Assembly: GCF_029222965.1 (NCBI RefSeq) | Contig: NZ_JARHUD010000005.1 | Coordinates: 62,001 to 126,000, forward strand | Direction: 5' to 3' | Source of the DNA: Aquibaculum arenosum | GTDB taxonomy: Bacteria; Pseudomonadota; Alphaproteobacteria; Kiloniellales; DSM-21159 | DNA length: 64,000 nucleotides | Part shown: in pieces, positions 27,004 to 37,795 of the stretch | Numbering within the stretch: position 1 is the stretch's first letter | Layout: every line of letters starts with the position of its first letter | Notes under the pieces: generated by a model | Seen by the model: the letters and a program-made list of their open reading frames with translations, nothing else | The model's database searches: none | Told to the model about the DNA's origin: nothing | Program-made: the position numbers and the translations under genes

Positions 27004-29268
27004 ATGAGTGCGGTGCACAGCAGCTCCAGTATCCGTCCCTCCCGCTGGGAGCGACTGGGCCGCCCGCTGGCGATTGTGCTGCTGGTCGCGGCCATGGTGA
27101 CGGGTGGGGCAACGTTCTTGGCCATGACCGGACGCCTGCCTTGGGCGCAGGGGCCGCGGAGCATTTTCGCGCTGCTGGTTCTCGACTTGGTCCTGCTCGT
27201 TTGCTTCGGCGCGCTGATCACGCGGCGCCTGCTGCGGCTCTGGGCCGAACGTCGTCGCGACGCAGCGGGCGCTAGACTGCACACCCGGCTGGTCGGCCTC
27301 TTTGCACTGGTGTCGGTGCTGCCCAGCTTCTTCATCGCTCTGCTGGCCGTACTGCTGTTCGATTTCGGCCTGCAGTCCTGGTTCAGCGATCGCGTCAGCA
27401 CGGCGATCAAGGAATCGCTTGCTGTGGCAGAAGCTTACGAGCAGGAGCACCGGCGAACCATCAACGCGGACATTCTGGCAGTGGCCAATGGACTGAGCCG
27501 CTCGGGTCGGCTGCTGACGGTCGACCCGAACCAGTTCGCCCGGGTGCTGGGCAATCAGGCGGCGCTGCGCGGTCTGACCGAGGCGGTGGTTTTCCAGCGA
27601 TCGGGCCGGGTAATCGCCCGTGTCGGCCTCGGGTCGCTGCTCGATGTCCGTCCGGACCTGCCGGAAGCCGCTCTTGACCGAGCGGAGCGGGGAAGTGTTG
27701 TCGTCTTATCAGGCGATTACGGCGACCGGCTAAGAGCTTTGATAAAGCTCGATATTTATGTCGACACCTATCTGCTGGTAGGCCGGGTTATCGATCCACG
27801 CGTGGTCGGCCACATGGAGCGAACCTCGGCGGCTGTGCAGGTCTATGAAGAGATCGAGGGGGAGCGCACCGGACTCATCATCACCTTCGCCCTGATCTTC
27901 TTCCTGGTCGCTGTGCTGCTCTTGCTCGCCGCCTCCTGGGTTGGCCTCGCTTTCGCCGATCGGCTGAGCCAACCCATCGCAAGGCTGGTGACGGCGGCTG
28001 AGCGCGTGGGGTCGGGCGACCTGCATGTGCGGGTGCACGGGATCGACCCGGGCGATGAGATCGGCACCTTGGGCCTGACCTTCAACCGCATGACCAGCGA
28101 TCTTGAGCGCCAGCAGGATGAGCTTCTGGAAGCCAATCGGCAGATCGAGGCGCGGCGGCGCTTCATTGAAACAGTGCTGGCCGGTGTTTCCGCCGGAGTG
28201 ATCGGCCTCAATGAAGAACGCCGGGTCACCCTGGTGAACCGCTCGGCCTGCGAGCTTCTTTCTCTTGAGGAAAGCCAACTCAAGGGCCGGCGCATCGGCA
28301 ATCTTTCGCGTGACCTGCGCAATCTGCTGGACACGGCCCAGCGGCGCCCAGGTCGGGCGCATGAGCGCCAAATCACGCTTTCACGGCGCGATGGCTACAA
28401 TCGCACCTTCCTGGTGCGGGTGCTAGCGGAAGCGGGCGAGGGCGGATTGCTCGGTTTCGTTCTGACTTTTGATGACGTGACCGAACTGCTTTCCGCGCAA
28501 CGCAAGGCGGCCTGGGCCGACGTGGCGCGGCGCATCGCACATGAGATCAAGAACCCGCTCACCCCCATTCAACTCTCGGCCGAACGCCTAAAAAGGCGCT
28601 ACCTGAAACAGATCGAGAGCGACCGCGAGGTCTTCGAGGCCTGCACGGACACCATCGTGCGCCAGGTCGGTGATATCGGGCGCATGGTCGATGAGTTCTC
28701 TTCCTTCGCCCGGATGCCCACCCCCGTCATGGCACGCCAAGACCTGGGCCATCTCGTGGCGCAGTCCGTAGAACTGCAGGCGGGTGCGGCGCGTCAAGGT
28801 ATCAGTTTCGAGTACGAACCGCCCGATACGCCCGTCTACCTCCAAGTCGATTCCGGACAGATCCGGCAGGCACTGACCAACCTGCTGCAGAACGCCGCCG
28901 ATTCCATCGAAGCCCGCCAGCAGATCCAGGAGCAGAATGGAGAAACCCCTGACCCGGGGCTTGTTGAGGTTCGGCTGCACTGCCTCCCCGAAGGAGTCGA
29001 GGTGGAGATCGAGGACAATGGTCGTGGGCTGCCGGCGCACGAGCGCGAGCGGCTGACCGAGCCCTACATGACGACCCGCGAGAAGGGCACGGGACTGGGA
29101 CTGGCTATCGTGAAAAAGATCATGGAGGATCACGGAGGCACCTTGGTGCTCAGCGACCGGCACGTGGGCAAGGGTGCGCGAGTGGTCCTGCAGTTTCTGA
29201 GGACGCCGGGTACTGAGGAGGCTGATGAGTCCGATACCGCCGCGGATCAACAGGAGGCAACGGGTTGA
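27004..29268 (+). CDS. ntrY: nitrogen regulation membrane sensor kinase NtrY
   Basis: The membrane-bound kinase paired with NtrX, linked to nitrogen and redox or respiration control in alphaproteobacteria. The 754-residue protein has three N-terminal hydrophobic segments (about 20-40, 55-78, 94-125) and an extracytoplasmic region. A fourth membrane segment (about 291-318) is followed by HAMP and PAS domains, the H-box IAHEIKNPLTPI with His513, and a full ATPase domain (LLQNAADSI, IEDNGRGLP, GTGLGLAIVKKI). The 114-base gap after ntrC holds nothing recognisable. NtrX follows 62 bases later. Confidence 0.95.
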   Translation: MSAVHSSSSIRPSRWERLGRPLAIVLLVAAMVTGGATFLAMTGRLPWAQGPRSIFALLVLDLVLLVCFGALITRRLLRLWAERRRDAAGARLHTRLVGLFALVSVLPSFFIALLAVLLFDFGLQSWFSDRVSTAIKESLAVAEAYEQEHRRTINADILAVANGLSRSGRLLTVDPNQFARVLGNQAALRGLTEAVVFQRSGRVIARVGLGSLLDVRPDLPEAALDRAERGSVVVLSGDYGDRLRALIKLDIYVDTYLLVGRVIDPRVVGHMERTSAAVQVYEEIEGERTGLIITFALIFFLVAVLLLLAASWVGLAFADRLSQPIARLVTAAERVGSGDLHVRVHGIDPGDEIGTLGLTFNRMTSDLERQQDELLEANRQIEARRRFIETVLAGVSAGVIGLNEERRVTLVNRSACELLSLEESQLKGRRIGNLSRDLRNLLDTAQRRPGRAHERQITLSRRDGYNRTFLVRVLAEAGEGGLLGFVLTFDDVTELLSAQRKAAWADVARRIAHEIKNPLTPIQLSAERLKRRYLKQIESDREVFEACTDTIVRQVGDIGRMVDEFSSFARMPTPVMARQDLGHLVAQSVELQAGAARQGISFEYEPPDTPVYLQVDSGQIRQALTNLLQNAADSIEARQQIQEQNGETPDPGLVEVRLHCLPEGVEVEIEDNGRGLPAHERERLTEPYMTTREKGTGLGLAIVKKIMEDHGGTLVLSDRHVGKGARVVLQFLRTPGTEEADESDTAADQQEATG

Positions 29269-29330
29269 GCGACTGACCCGGACGGCCGGCGACCAGTTGC
29301 GATATCCGGTATTCGAATGAGCAAGGTGAC

Positions 29331-30713
29331 ATGGCGCACGACATACTGATCGTTGACGACGAAGCGGATATTCGCCTGTTGATCTCCGGCGTTCTGGAGG
29401 ATGAGGGGCATGGCACACGTGGCGCAGCCAATGCCGATGAAGCCCTGGACGCCTTGCGTGACCGCAGGCCTCATCTCGTTATCCTGGATATCTGGTTGCA
29501 GAATTCCCGTATGGACGGCCTGGAGATTCTGCAACGCATTCAGCGCGATCATGCCGGCGTGCCCGTGGTGATGATTTCCGGGCACGGCAACATCGAAACC
29601 GCGGTCAAGGCGATCAAGCTGGGTGCCTACGACTTCATCGAGAAACCTTTCAAAGCCGATCGTTTGCTCCTGGTGGTGGAGCGCGCCATCGAAGCGGCGC
29701 GGCTACGGGCGGAGAACGAGGAACTGCGCCTGCGCGCGGCGCCGGAGACCGACCTTTTGGGCCAAAGCGCAGCGGTCACCCATCTGCGTCAGGCCGTCAC
29801 CAAGGTGGCGCCGACCGGAAGCCGGGTGCTGATCACCGGCGCAGCCGGCACCGGCAAAGAAGTGGTCGCGCGCCTCATCCATCAGAACTCACGCCGCAGC
29901 AGCGGTCCCTTCATGGCGCTCAACTGTGCCACCTTGCATCCGGACCGTCTTGAGAGCGAACTCTTCGGCGTTGAGCAGGGCGGTGAGCAGGGGCGTGTGG
30001 CCAAGATCGGGACGTTCGAGCGGGCCCATGGTGGCACGCTGCTCCTGGACGAAGTTGCGGACATGCCGCTCGAGACCCAGGGTAAAATCGTGCGCGTTTT
30101 GCAGGACCAGAGCTTCACGCGCGTCGGCGGTGCGCGGCGCGTGGAGGTCGATGTGCGGGTCGTGGCTTCGACCAATCGCGATCTGGCCAGCCTGATCGAG
30201 GAAGGGCGTTTCCGCGAAGATCTCTTCTACCGCTTGAATGTCGTGCCCATCCGGGTGCCTGCCTTGCGAGACCGTCGCGAGGATATCCCGGATCTTGTCG
30301 CGCACTTCATGCAGCGCGCGGCGAACAACGCGGGCATGCCGTCGCGTAAGCTGGGGGAGGATGCCCTGGTGGGGCTGCAGAGCTACGACTGGCCGGGGAA
30401 TGTCCGTCAGTTGCGCAACGTGGTCGACTGGCTGTTGATCATGGCGCCCGGCGGGCCCGGGGATCCGATCGGCGCGGACATGCTCCCGCCGGAGATCACC
30501 TCGCAGACGCCGGCGCTCAGCGGCAATGGTGCCGCCGACCTTCTGGCGCTGCCGCTACGCCAGGCTCGCGAGCGCTTCGAAAAGCAGTACCTCGACGCCC
30601 AGGTCAACCGCTTCGGCGGCAACATCTCGCGCACGGCAGCGTTCGTTGGAATGGAGCGCTCCGCGCTGCATCGCAAACTGCGCCTGCTGGGCATCTCGAC
30701 CTCGGAACGGTAG
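29331..30713 (+). CDS. ntrX: response regulator NtrX, lacking the GAFTGA loop
   Basis: A 460-residue NtrC-like regulator. The receiver domain has DDEAD near the N-terminus and phospho-acceptor Asp53 in VILDIWLQNSRMDG. The AAA+ domain has a Walker A-like GAAGTGKEVV and Walker B LLLDEVADMP. At the place where GAFTGA should be, the sequence reads ELFGVEQGGEQGRV (210-223). Without that loop it should not contact sigma-54, so it probably regulates sigma-70-type promoters, as proposed for several alphaproteobacterial NtrX proteins. A C-terminal Fis-type helix-turn-helix (RTAAFVGMERSALHRKLRLLG) remains. Confidence 0.95.
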   Translation: MAHDILIVDDEADIRLLISGVLEDEGHGTRGAANADEALDALRDRRPHLVILDIWLQNSRMDGLEILQRIQRDHAGVPVVMISGHGNIETAVKAIKLGAYDFIEKPFKADRLLLVVERAIEAARLRAENEELRLRAAPETDLLGQSAAVTHLRQAVTKVAPTGSRVLITGAAGTGKEVVARLIHQNSRRSSGPFMALNCATLHPDRLESELFGVEQGGEQGRVAKIGTFERAHGGTLLLDEVADMPLETQGKIVRVLQDQSFTRVGGARRVEVDVRVVASTNRDLASLIEEGRFREDLFYRLNVVPIRVPALRDRREDIPDLVAHFMQRAANNAGMPSRKLGEDALVGLQSYDWPGNVRQLRNVVDWLLIMAPGGPGDPIGADMLPPEITSQTPALSGNGAADLLALPLRQARERFEKQYLDAQVNRFGGNISRTAAFVGMERSALHRKLRLLGISTSER

Positions 30714-30719
30714 GGCCGC

Positions 30720-32096
30720 ATGAAATTCATCATCTGCGGGGCAGGGCAGGTCGGCTTCAATATCGCCCGTTATCTGGCTGGAGAATCGGCGGACGTCACG
30801 GTCGTCGACCAGTCGCCGGAGCTTATCCAGAAGATTACCGACCTGCTGGATGTCAACGGCGTGGTGGGCTTCGCCTCGCATCCGGACGTGCTGGAGCGGG
30901 CAGGGGCGCAGGACGCGGACATGCTGATCGCCGTGACCTATGCTGACGAGGTCAACATGGTGGCCTGTCAGGTTGGTCACTCGCTGTTCGAGGTGCCGAC
31001 GAAGATCGCTCGCATAAGAAATCAGAGCTATCTCAACCCTTTATGGTCTGATCTTTTCTCAGCGTCCAACCTGCCGATAGACGTGATCATCTCGCCCGAG
31101 GTCGAGGTGTCGCGTGCAATCGAACGGCGGTTGATGATTCCCGGTGCTTTCGACGCGATCAACCTGGCGGGCGGCAAGGTGACGCTCGTTGGCGTGCACG
31201 TCCGCGAGGAAACGCCAATCATCTCCACGCCCCTGCGCCAACTGACCGACCTCTTTCCCGACTTGCACATCTACCTTGTCACCATCAGACGCGGCGATAA
31301 CGTTATCGCCCCGGGCGGTGACGACGAACTGCAGCCCGGGGACGACGTCTATTTCATGTGCGAGACCGCGCACCTGGAGCGCGCGATGCTCTCCTTCGGC
31401 TATGCCGAGAAGGAGGCACGGCGCCTGGTGCTGATCGGTGGTGGCAATATCGGTCTGGAACTGGCGCGCTCCATCGAAGAGCGGCACAGCTACGTGCAGC
31501 TCAAGGTCATCGAGTACGACAAGGTGCGCGCAGAGCGCGTGGCACAGACTCTGCGGCGTTCAGTCGTGATCCATGGAGATGCGCTGGAGCAGGATATTCT
31601 GGCAGAAGCCAACGTCGGTACGGCCGAAACGGTCATCACCGTCACCAATGATGATGAGGTGAACATCCTGGCCGCGCTGCTGGCCAAAAAGCAGGGCTGT
31701 GCCCGTGCGATCACTCTGATCAACTCCACCTCTTACGCTCAACTCCTGCCTGGTCTGGGTGTGGATACGGTGGTCAGCCCCAGAGCGATCACCGTTTCCA
31801 CCATCCTGCAGCATGTGAGGCGTGGGAGAATTCGGGCTGCTCATTCTCTGGCCGATGGTGTCGGGGAGGTGATCGAGGCCGAGGTGCTCGAGACCTCAGG
31901 ACTTGCGGGCAGCAGAATTCGCGAGGCCGGCCTGCCCGATGGGGTGGTGATCGGCGCTCTGGTGCGCAACGGCGCCTTCGTGGTGCCCCGTGGCGGAACG
32001 GTGATCCAGGCGGGTGATCTGGTGGTGCTCTTCGCCAAGCCCGGCGCTGTGAAGAAGGTTGAGAGGCTCTTTTCCGTTAAGCTGGAATTCTTCTGA
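30720..32096 (+). CDS. trkA: Trk potassium uptake regulator TrkA
   Basis: The NAD(H)-binding peripheral subunit of the Trk/Ktr K+ uptake system. The 458-residue protein has two repeats of RCK_N plus RCK_C. The first Rossmann motif is IICGAGQVGFNIARYLAG (4-21) and the second is VLIGGGNIGLELARSIE, each followed by acidic residues for ribose binding. It starts seven bases after the ntrX stop. The ntrYX-trkA order is conserved in Rhodospirillales and relatives. The membrane partner TrkH/TrkG is not in the window. Confidence 0.95.
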   Translation: MKFIICGAGQVGFNIARYLAGESADVTVVDQSPELIQKITDLLDVNGVVGFASHPDVLERAGAQDADMLIAVTYADEVNMVACQVGHSLFEVPTKIARIRNQSYLNPLWSDLFSASNLPIDVIISPEVEVSRAIERRLMIPGAFDAINLAGGKVTLVGVHVREETPIISTPLRQLTDLFPDLHIYLVTIRRGDNVIAPGGDDELQPGDDVYFMCETAHLERAMLSFGYAEKEARRLVLIGGGNIGLELARSIEERHSYVQLKVIEYDKVRAERVAQTLRRSVVIHGDALEQDILAEANVGTAETVITVTNDDEVNILAALLAKKQGCARAITLINSTSYAQLLPGLGVDTVVSPRAITVSTILQHVRRGRIRAAHSLADGVGEVIEAEVLETSGLAGSRIREAGLPDGVVIGALVRNGAFVVPRGGTVIQAGDLVVLFAKPGAVKKVERLFSVKLEFF

Positions 32097-32149
32097 CCGA
32101 AAGCTATTCTGCGCCTGTATCAACGATCATTTTTGCCAAAGGGATCACC

Positions 32150-33034
32150 ATGCCGCGCATTGCCTACGTTAACGGCCGCTTCGTTCCGCATCGCGATGCC
32201 GCGGTTCATATCGAGGATCGCGGCTATCAGTTTGCGGATGGCGTGTATGAAGTCGTGCCCGTATTCTACTCGCAGCTGATCGATGAAGATGCGCATTTGG
32301 ACCGACTGGAGCGCTCCCTGTCTGAGCTGCGCATTGCCATGCCGAAGTCGCGCCAGGTGCTGAAGATGATCAGCGCCGAGGTGATGCGGCGCAATCAACT
32401 GACCTACGGCTTTCTCTATATGCAGGTGACCCGTGGCGTGGCACCGCGGGACCACAAGTTTCCGAAAGCGGCCAAACCTGCGCTGGTCATGACCGTACGG
32501 CAGACGAAGCCGCATACCTCTGAGCAGTTGGAAAAAGGCATCAAGGTCATCACCACGCCTGACATCCGGTGGCAAAGGCGGGACATCAAGTCCATCTCCC
32601 TCTTGCCGAACTGCCTGGCAAAGCAGGAGGCGGTCGAGGCTGGCGCGGCAGAGGCCTGGCTGGTGGAAGGGGATGGCACGGTCAGTGAAGGTTCGGCCAC
32701 CAATGCCTGGATCGTCACCGCCGACGGCAAGCTGGTGACCCGCAAGGCCGACCACTTGATCTTGAGCGGCATAACGCGGCTCTCACTGATTGAGGCGGCA
32801 AAGGCTGCCGGCATGGAATTCGAAGAACGGCCTTTCACCGTGGAGGAGGCGTATGCAGCGCGTGAAGCCTTCCTGACGTCGAGCACCAATCTGGTCATGC
32901 CGATCGTCCAGATCGACGACACACCGGTCGGCAATGGGCATCCAGGCATGCTGACGATGCGCTTGCGCCAGCTCTACATTGATTACGTTACCGCTGATCC
33001 AGCCACCCGAAAGAATCAGGAGGAGGCGGCGTGA
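32150..33034 (+). CDS. dat: D-amino-acid aminotransferase
   Basis: A PLP fold-type IV aminotransferase that interconverts D-amino acids and 2-oxo acids, for example D-alanine and D-glutamate for peptidoglycan. The 294-residue protein has the N-terminal YVNGRFVPHRDAAVHIEDRG, the catalytic lysine in LPNCLAKQEAVEAGAAEAW and the phosphate-binding EGSATNAWIV. ATG 32150 follows AAGGG. The stop overlaps the HAD gene as GTGA. A branched-chain aminotransferase-like specificity is possible, but the DVYE-type N-terminus (ADGVYEVVPVF) favours D-amino acids. Confidence 0.9.
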   Translation: MPRIAYVNGRFVPHRDAAVHIEDRGYQFADGVYEVVPVFYSQLIDEDAHLDRLERSLSELRIAMPKSRQVLKMISAEVMRRNQLTYGFLYMQVTRGVAPRDHKFPKAAKPALVMTVRQTKPHTSEQLEKGIKVITTPDIRWQRRDIKSISLLPNCLAKQEAVEAGAAEAWLVEGDGTVSEGSATNAWIVTADGKLVTRKADHLILSGITRLSLIEAAKAAGMEFEERPFTVEEAYAAREAFLTSSTNLVMPIVQIDDTPVGNGHPGMLTMRLRQLYIDYVTADPATRKNQEEAA

Positions 33035-33738
33035 GCGACACGCAGGCCACATTGCCGGCGCCTGCAGCGATCCTTTTCGACTGGGATAACACCCTAATAG
33101 ACAGTTGGGGCACGATTCATCTGGCCCTGAAGGACACGTTTCTCGCGTTCGGCATGACCCCCTGGACCTTGCAGGAGGCGCGCGAGCGCGTGCGCGAGTC
33201 GGCCCGCGACGCCTTCCCCAAGTTGTTTGGCGCGCGGGCGGACGAGGCGATGACCATATTCTACGACAGCTTTGCGCGGCGTCATCTGGAAGGCCTGCAA
33301 AGCCTGCCGGGCGCGCAAGCCTGCCTTGCGGCCTTGGCGCAGTTATCTCTGCCGATGGGGGTGGTCAGCAACAAGGCCGGGCCCTATTTACGACGGGAAG
33401 TCGAAGCCTTGGCTTGGTCCGACTACTTCGGTGCCGTCGTGGGGGCCAATGACGCTATCCGGGACAAGCCCGACGCGGAACCGGTCCGAATGGCCTTGCG
33501 TTCGATGGAGGTGGAACCCACCTCTGCTGTGTGGTTTGTCGGCGATACCGATGTCGATCTGCTATGTGCAGCCAATGCAGGCTGCACGGGCGTTCTGCTG
33601 CGTCGCGAAGCACCTGCCGACGGCGAGTTCGCGGGGGTGCGCGTGGCGAGGCACCTGCCGGACTTTGCCGCCCTGTTGTTGTTGGTCGAAGCGGCATGCC
33701 TGACAAGGTTTTCCGGAGAAGCGATGCATCCGGCATGA
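33031..33738 (+). CDS. HAD-superfamily hydrolase
   Basis: A phosphatase-like protein of 235 residues with the HAD motif I LFDWDNTLID (nucleophile plus acid/base aspartates), motif II VVSNKAG, a lysine in RDKPDAEPV and motif IV GDTDVDLLCAANAG. A helical cap sits between motifs I and II, as in phosphoglycolate phosphatases. The substrate is unknown. It begins at a GTG overlapping the dat stop. The dat-HAD-hfq order is common in Rhodospirillales relatives. Confidence 0.9.
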   Translation: MSDTQATLPAPAAILFDWDNTLIDSWGTIHLALKDTFLAFGMTPWTLQEARERVRESARDAFPKLFGARADEAMTIFYDSFARRHLEGLQSLPGAQACLAALAQLSLPMGVVSNKAGPYLRREVEALAWSDYFGAVVGANDAIRDKPDAEPVRMALRSMEVEPTSAVWFVGDTDVDLLCAANAGCTGVLLRREAPADGEFAGVRVARHLPDFAALLLLVEAACLTRFSGEAMHPA

Positions 33739-33810
33739 TGACGGCCGATGCGCCAGCGAAATGGTTTGGAGCCGACCAAGCATGGCTGTGCTTTGGTCGA
33801 ATGGCCCATA

Positions 33811-33835
33811 CGAATAACGAAACGCGAATAACGAA
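33811..33835. repeat. short direct repeat upstream of hfq
   Basis: CGAATAACGAA occurs at 33811-33821 and again at 33825-33835, a 14-base period, 30 bases before the hfq start. The spacing is between one and two helical turns. It could be a regulator site or chance. No -10/-35 pair was evident to me. Confidence 0.6.
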
Positions 33836-33864
33836 GCGATAGAGAAAGAAGAGGGTCTAACGCA

Positions 33865-34119
33865 ATGGCCGGTGAAAAGTCGCAAAACGTACAAGATGTC
33901 TTCCTCAACCACATCCGCAAGAACAAGATTCCGGTCACGATTTTCTTGGTCAACGGGGTGAAGCTGCAGGGCATCGTCACCTGGTTCGATAATTTCTGCG
34001 TGCTGCTGCGGCGCGACGCGCACTCGCAACTCGTCTACAAGCATGCAATCTCGACGATCATGCCATCGGCACCGATTCAGCTGTTCGAGGTGACCGACAA
34101 AGAAGGAGCCGAGGACTGA
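33865..34119 (+). CDS. hfq: RNA chaperone Hfq
   Basis: A hexameric Sm-like protein that pairs small RNAs with mRNAs. The 84-residue product has the Sm1 core [38 protein letters not shown], the Sm2 segment [11 protein letters not shown] and a short acidic tail (KEGAED). ATG 33865 has GAGGG nine bases upstream. The stop TGA at 34117-34119 overlaps a CTG that probably starts hflX. Confidence 0.97.
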   Translation: MAGEKSQNVQDVFLNHIRKNKIPVTIFLVNGVKLQGIVTWFDNFCVLLRRDAHSQLVYKHAISTIMPSAPIQLFEVTDKEGAED

Positions 34120-35483
34120 CGCAAGAGACTTCGAAGCAGAGTGCGACCAACCCCAATTCCGAAGGGAGTGCGGGGCGTGCCCTGGTGCTGCATCCGGCAG
34201 TGAAGCCTGGGCCTGGGCAGTCGGAGCGTTCCGCTGATGCCCGTTTGCAGGAGGCCATTGGCCTGGCCCAGGCCATTGGGCTGGAGATCGTGGGCACGGA
34301 TATCGCCCCGCTCGACCGGCCGAACCCGGCAACTTTTGTTGGCGGAGGCGTCGTCGAGCGCCTGTCGGCTCAAGCCGAGGAGACGGAAGCCGATCTTGTG
34401 GTTTTCGACTGCATGCTCTCACCTGGCCAGCAGCGCAATCTGGAGCGCGCACTGAACCGCAAGGTCATCGATCGTACGGGCCTGATCCTGGAGATCTTCG
34501 GCGCACGTGCACGCACCAAGGAAGGGCGGCTGCAGGTTGATCTCGCTGCGCTGACCTACCAGAGGTCGCGCTTGGTGCGTTCTTGGACTCACTTGGAGCG
34601 TCAGCGCAGCGGTGGCGCCTTCATGGGCGGTCCGGGTGAACGCCAAATCGAGCTCGATCGGCGCATGCTGGATGAAAAAATCATCCGGCTGAAGAAGGAT
34701 CTCGAACAGGTCAAGCGCACGCGCGGCCTGCACCGCAGCGCGCGCCAGAAGGTACCCTATCCGGTGGTGGCGCTTGTGGGGTACACCAACGCCGGAAAGT
34801 CCACCCTCTTCAACACGTTGACTCGCGCGGACGTCATGGCCGAGGACATGCTCTTCGCCACGCTCGACCCCACTATGCGGCGGCTCGAACTGGCGTCGGG
34901 CGAGACAATCATTCTGTCGGACACCGTCGGGTTCATCACCGATCTGCCGGTTCATCTGGTCGCGGCTTTCAGGGCCACGCTGGAGGAAGTGATTTCGGCT
35001 GACGTCATCGTGCACGTGCGGGATGTGAGTGACCCGGAGCATGAAGAGCAGAAGGCGTCAGTGGACGCCATCATGCAGGATCTCGGTCTCGGTCCCGGTG
35101 AGGCCGGCGAACGGCCGGTCATCGAGGTCTTCAACAAGATTGATCTGCTGGAGCCCGAGGCGCGCGCCGCATTGCAAGCACAGTGTGCTCGCGACGACCA
35201 TTTGGTGGCTGTATCGGCGCTCAAGGGTGAGGGCTTGCCTGACCTGCTCGAAGCGGTGCGTCAGGGGCTGCAGCGCGACCATGAAGTCCTGGAACTGGAA
35301 GTGGACGCGGCCGACGGCAAGACGCTGGCCTGGCTCTATCAGCACGGGCAGGTCTTGGATCGGGAGGAAGGCGACGGCCACACGTGGTTGCGTGTGAGTC
35401 TATCGCCCATCGAGCGCGCTCGTTTCGATCGCTTGCCTATTCAGCAGGGCGAGATGGGTCCTTCGGTTTCCGTCGAACACTGA
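34116..35483 (+). CDS. hflX: ribosome-associated GTPase HflX, probable CTG start
   Basis: A GTPase that splits stalled or heat-damaged ribosomes. It has the HflX N-terminal domain ([18 protein letters not shown]), a helical linker and the G domain: G1 [10 protein letters not shown]3 DTVGF and G4 NKID. The first conventional start in frame is GTG 34185, which would remove the first strand (RALVLHP). Between hfq and 34185 the frame is open, with no ATG, GTG or TTG. CTG 34116 sits in a CTGA overlap with the hfq stop, seven bases after AAGGAG (34103-34108). That start gives 455 residues reading [10 protein letters not shown] infer CTG; GTG 34185 (432 residues) is the fallback. Confidence 0.93.
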   Translation: MTQETSKQSATNPNSEGSAGRALVLHPAVKPGPGQSERSADARLQEAIGLAQAIGLEIVGTDIAPLDRPNPATFVGGGVVERLSAQAEETEADLVVFDCMLSPGQQRNLERALNRKVIDRTGLILEIFGARARTKEGRLQVDLAALTYQRSRLVRSWTHLERQRSGGAFMGGPGERQIELDRRMLDEKIIRLKKDLEQVKRTRGLHRSARQKVPYPVVALVGYTNAGKSTLFNTLTRADVMAEDMLFATLDPTMRRLELASGETIILSDTVGFITDLPVHLVAAFRATLEEVISADVIVHVRDVSDPEHEEQKASVDAIMQDLGLGPGEAGERPVIEVFNKIDLLEPEARAALQAQCARDDHLVAVSALKGEGLPDLLEAVRQGLQRDHEVLELEVDAADGKTLAWLYQHGQVLDREEGDGHTWLRVSLSPIERARFDRLPIQQGEMGPSVSVEH

Positions 35484-35560
35484 CCAGCATCACGCAGACC
35501 GACATCGCGGTGCCCTGACATTGCGATGCTATCCCCCGGTGGTAAGGCCGCTGACTAAGG

Positions 35561-35589
35561 TTGACTTCACCGGTCCGGCCGCCTATCTC
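35561..35589 (+). promoter_or_regulatory. sigma-70-type promoter of groESL
   Basis: TTGACT (35561-35566) and TATCTC (35584-35589) are separated by 17 bases. The expected start of transcription, near 35596, falls at the edge of the CIRCE element, so a bound repressor would block transcription. Confidence 0.7.
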
Positions 35590-35597
35590 CGGGATCG

Positions 35598-35624
35598 TTA
35601 GCACTCACAGCAGGTGAGTGCCAG
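35598..35624 (+). promoter_or_regulatory. CIRCE operator (HrcA binding site)
   Basis: TTAGCACTC (35598-35606), a nine-base spacer and GAGTGCCAG (35616-35624) match the CIRCE consensus. The left arm is perfect and the right arm has two mismatches. HrcA represses groESL through this inverted repeat. The hrcA gene is not in the window. Confidence 0.93.
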
Positions 35625-35681
35625 AAGGGGCTCAGCCCCGACAACCGATACAGACCTCCGGATAAAGGGAGCAGGACGAGA

Positions 35682-35969
35682 ATGAAGTTCCGCCCGTTGC
35701 ACGACCGCGTGGTGGTGGAGGCGCTCGACGCCGAAGAAAAGACCGCCGGCGGCATCATCATCCCGGACACCGCCAAGGAAAAGCCGCAGCAGGGTAAGGT
35801 CATTGCCGTGGGCCCGGGTGCCCGGGGCGATGACGGCAAGGTCAACCCGCTGGACGTCAAGGAAGGCGACACCGTCCTCTACGGCAAGTGGTCCGGTACG
35901 GAAGTGAAGATCGACGGCAAGACGCTGCTGATCATGCGCGAGTCCGACATCATGGGCGTGCTCGCCTGA
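35682..35969 (+). CDS. groES: co-chaperonin GroES
   Basis: A heptameric lid for GroEL. The 95-residue protein has the N-terminal [12 protein letters not shown], the mobile loop region ([20 protein letters not shown]), the signature [10 protein letters not shown] and [17 protein letters not shown] 35682 follows a GGGAG site. Transcription is controlled by the promoter and CIRCE upstream, and groEL follows after 56 bases. Confidence 0.98.
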   Translation: MKFRPLHDRVVVEALDAEEKTAGGIIIPDTAKEKPQQGKVIAVGPGARGDDGKVNPLDVKEGDTVLYGKWSGTEVKIDGKTLLIMRESDIMGVLA

Positions 35970-35998
35970 GCGCAGGCATAACGCCCTGCGATCTTTGA

Positions 35999-37687
<1,689 letters not shown>

Positions 37688-37721
37688 GCCCCGTCACTCG
37701 GACCGTTCAAAGCGAACACTG

Positions 37722-37745
37722 GGGCCGCGGGGAAACCCGCGGCCC
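37722..37745 (+). terminator. hairpin terminator after groEL
   Basis: A perfect ten-base stem, GGGCCGCGGG (37722-37731) with CCCGCGGCCC (37736-37745), is closed by a GAAA loop. Only TT follows before CGTG, so the U-tract is weak. It still probably ends the groESL transcript. Confidence 0.7.
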
Positions 37746-37795
37746 TTCGTGTATCAAAGCCTGATTGAACTCGATCAACTGTAAGCGGATTGGTG

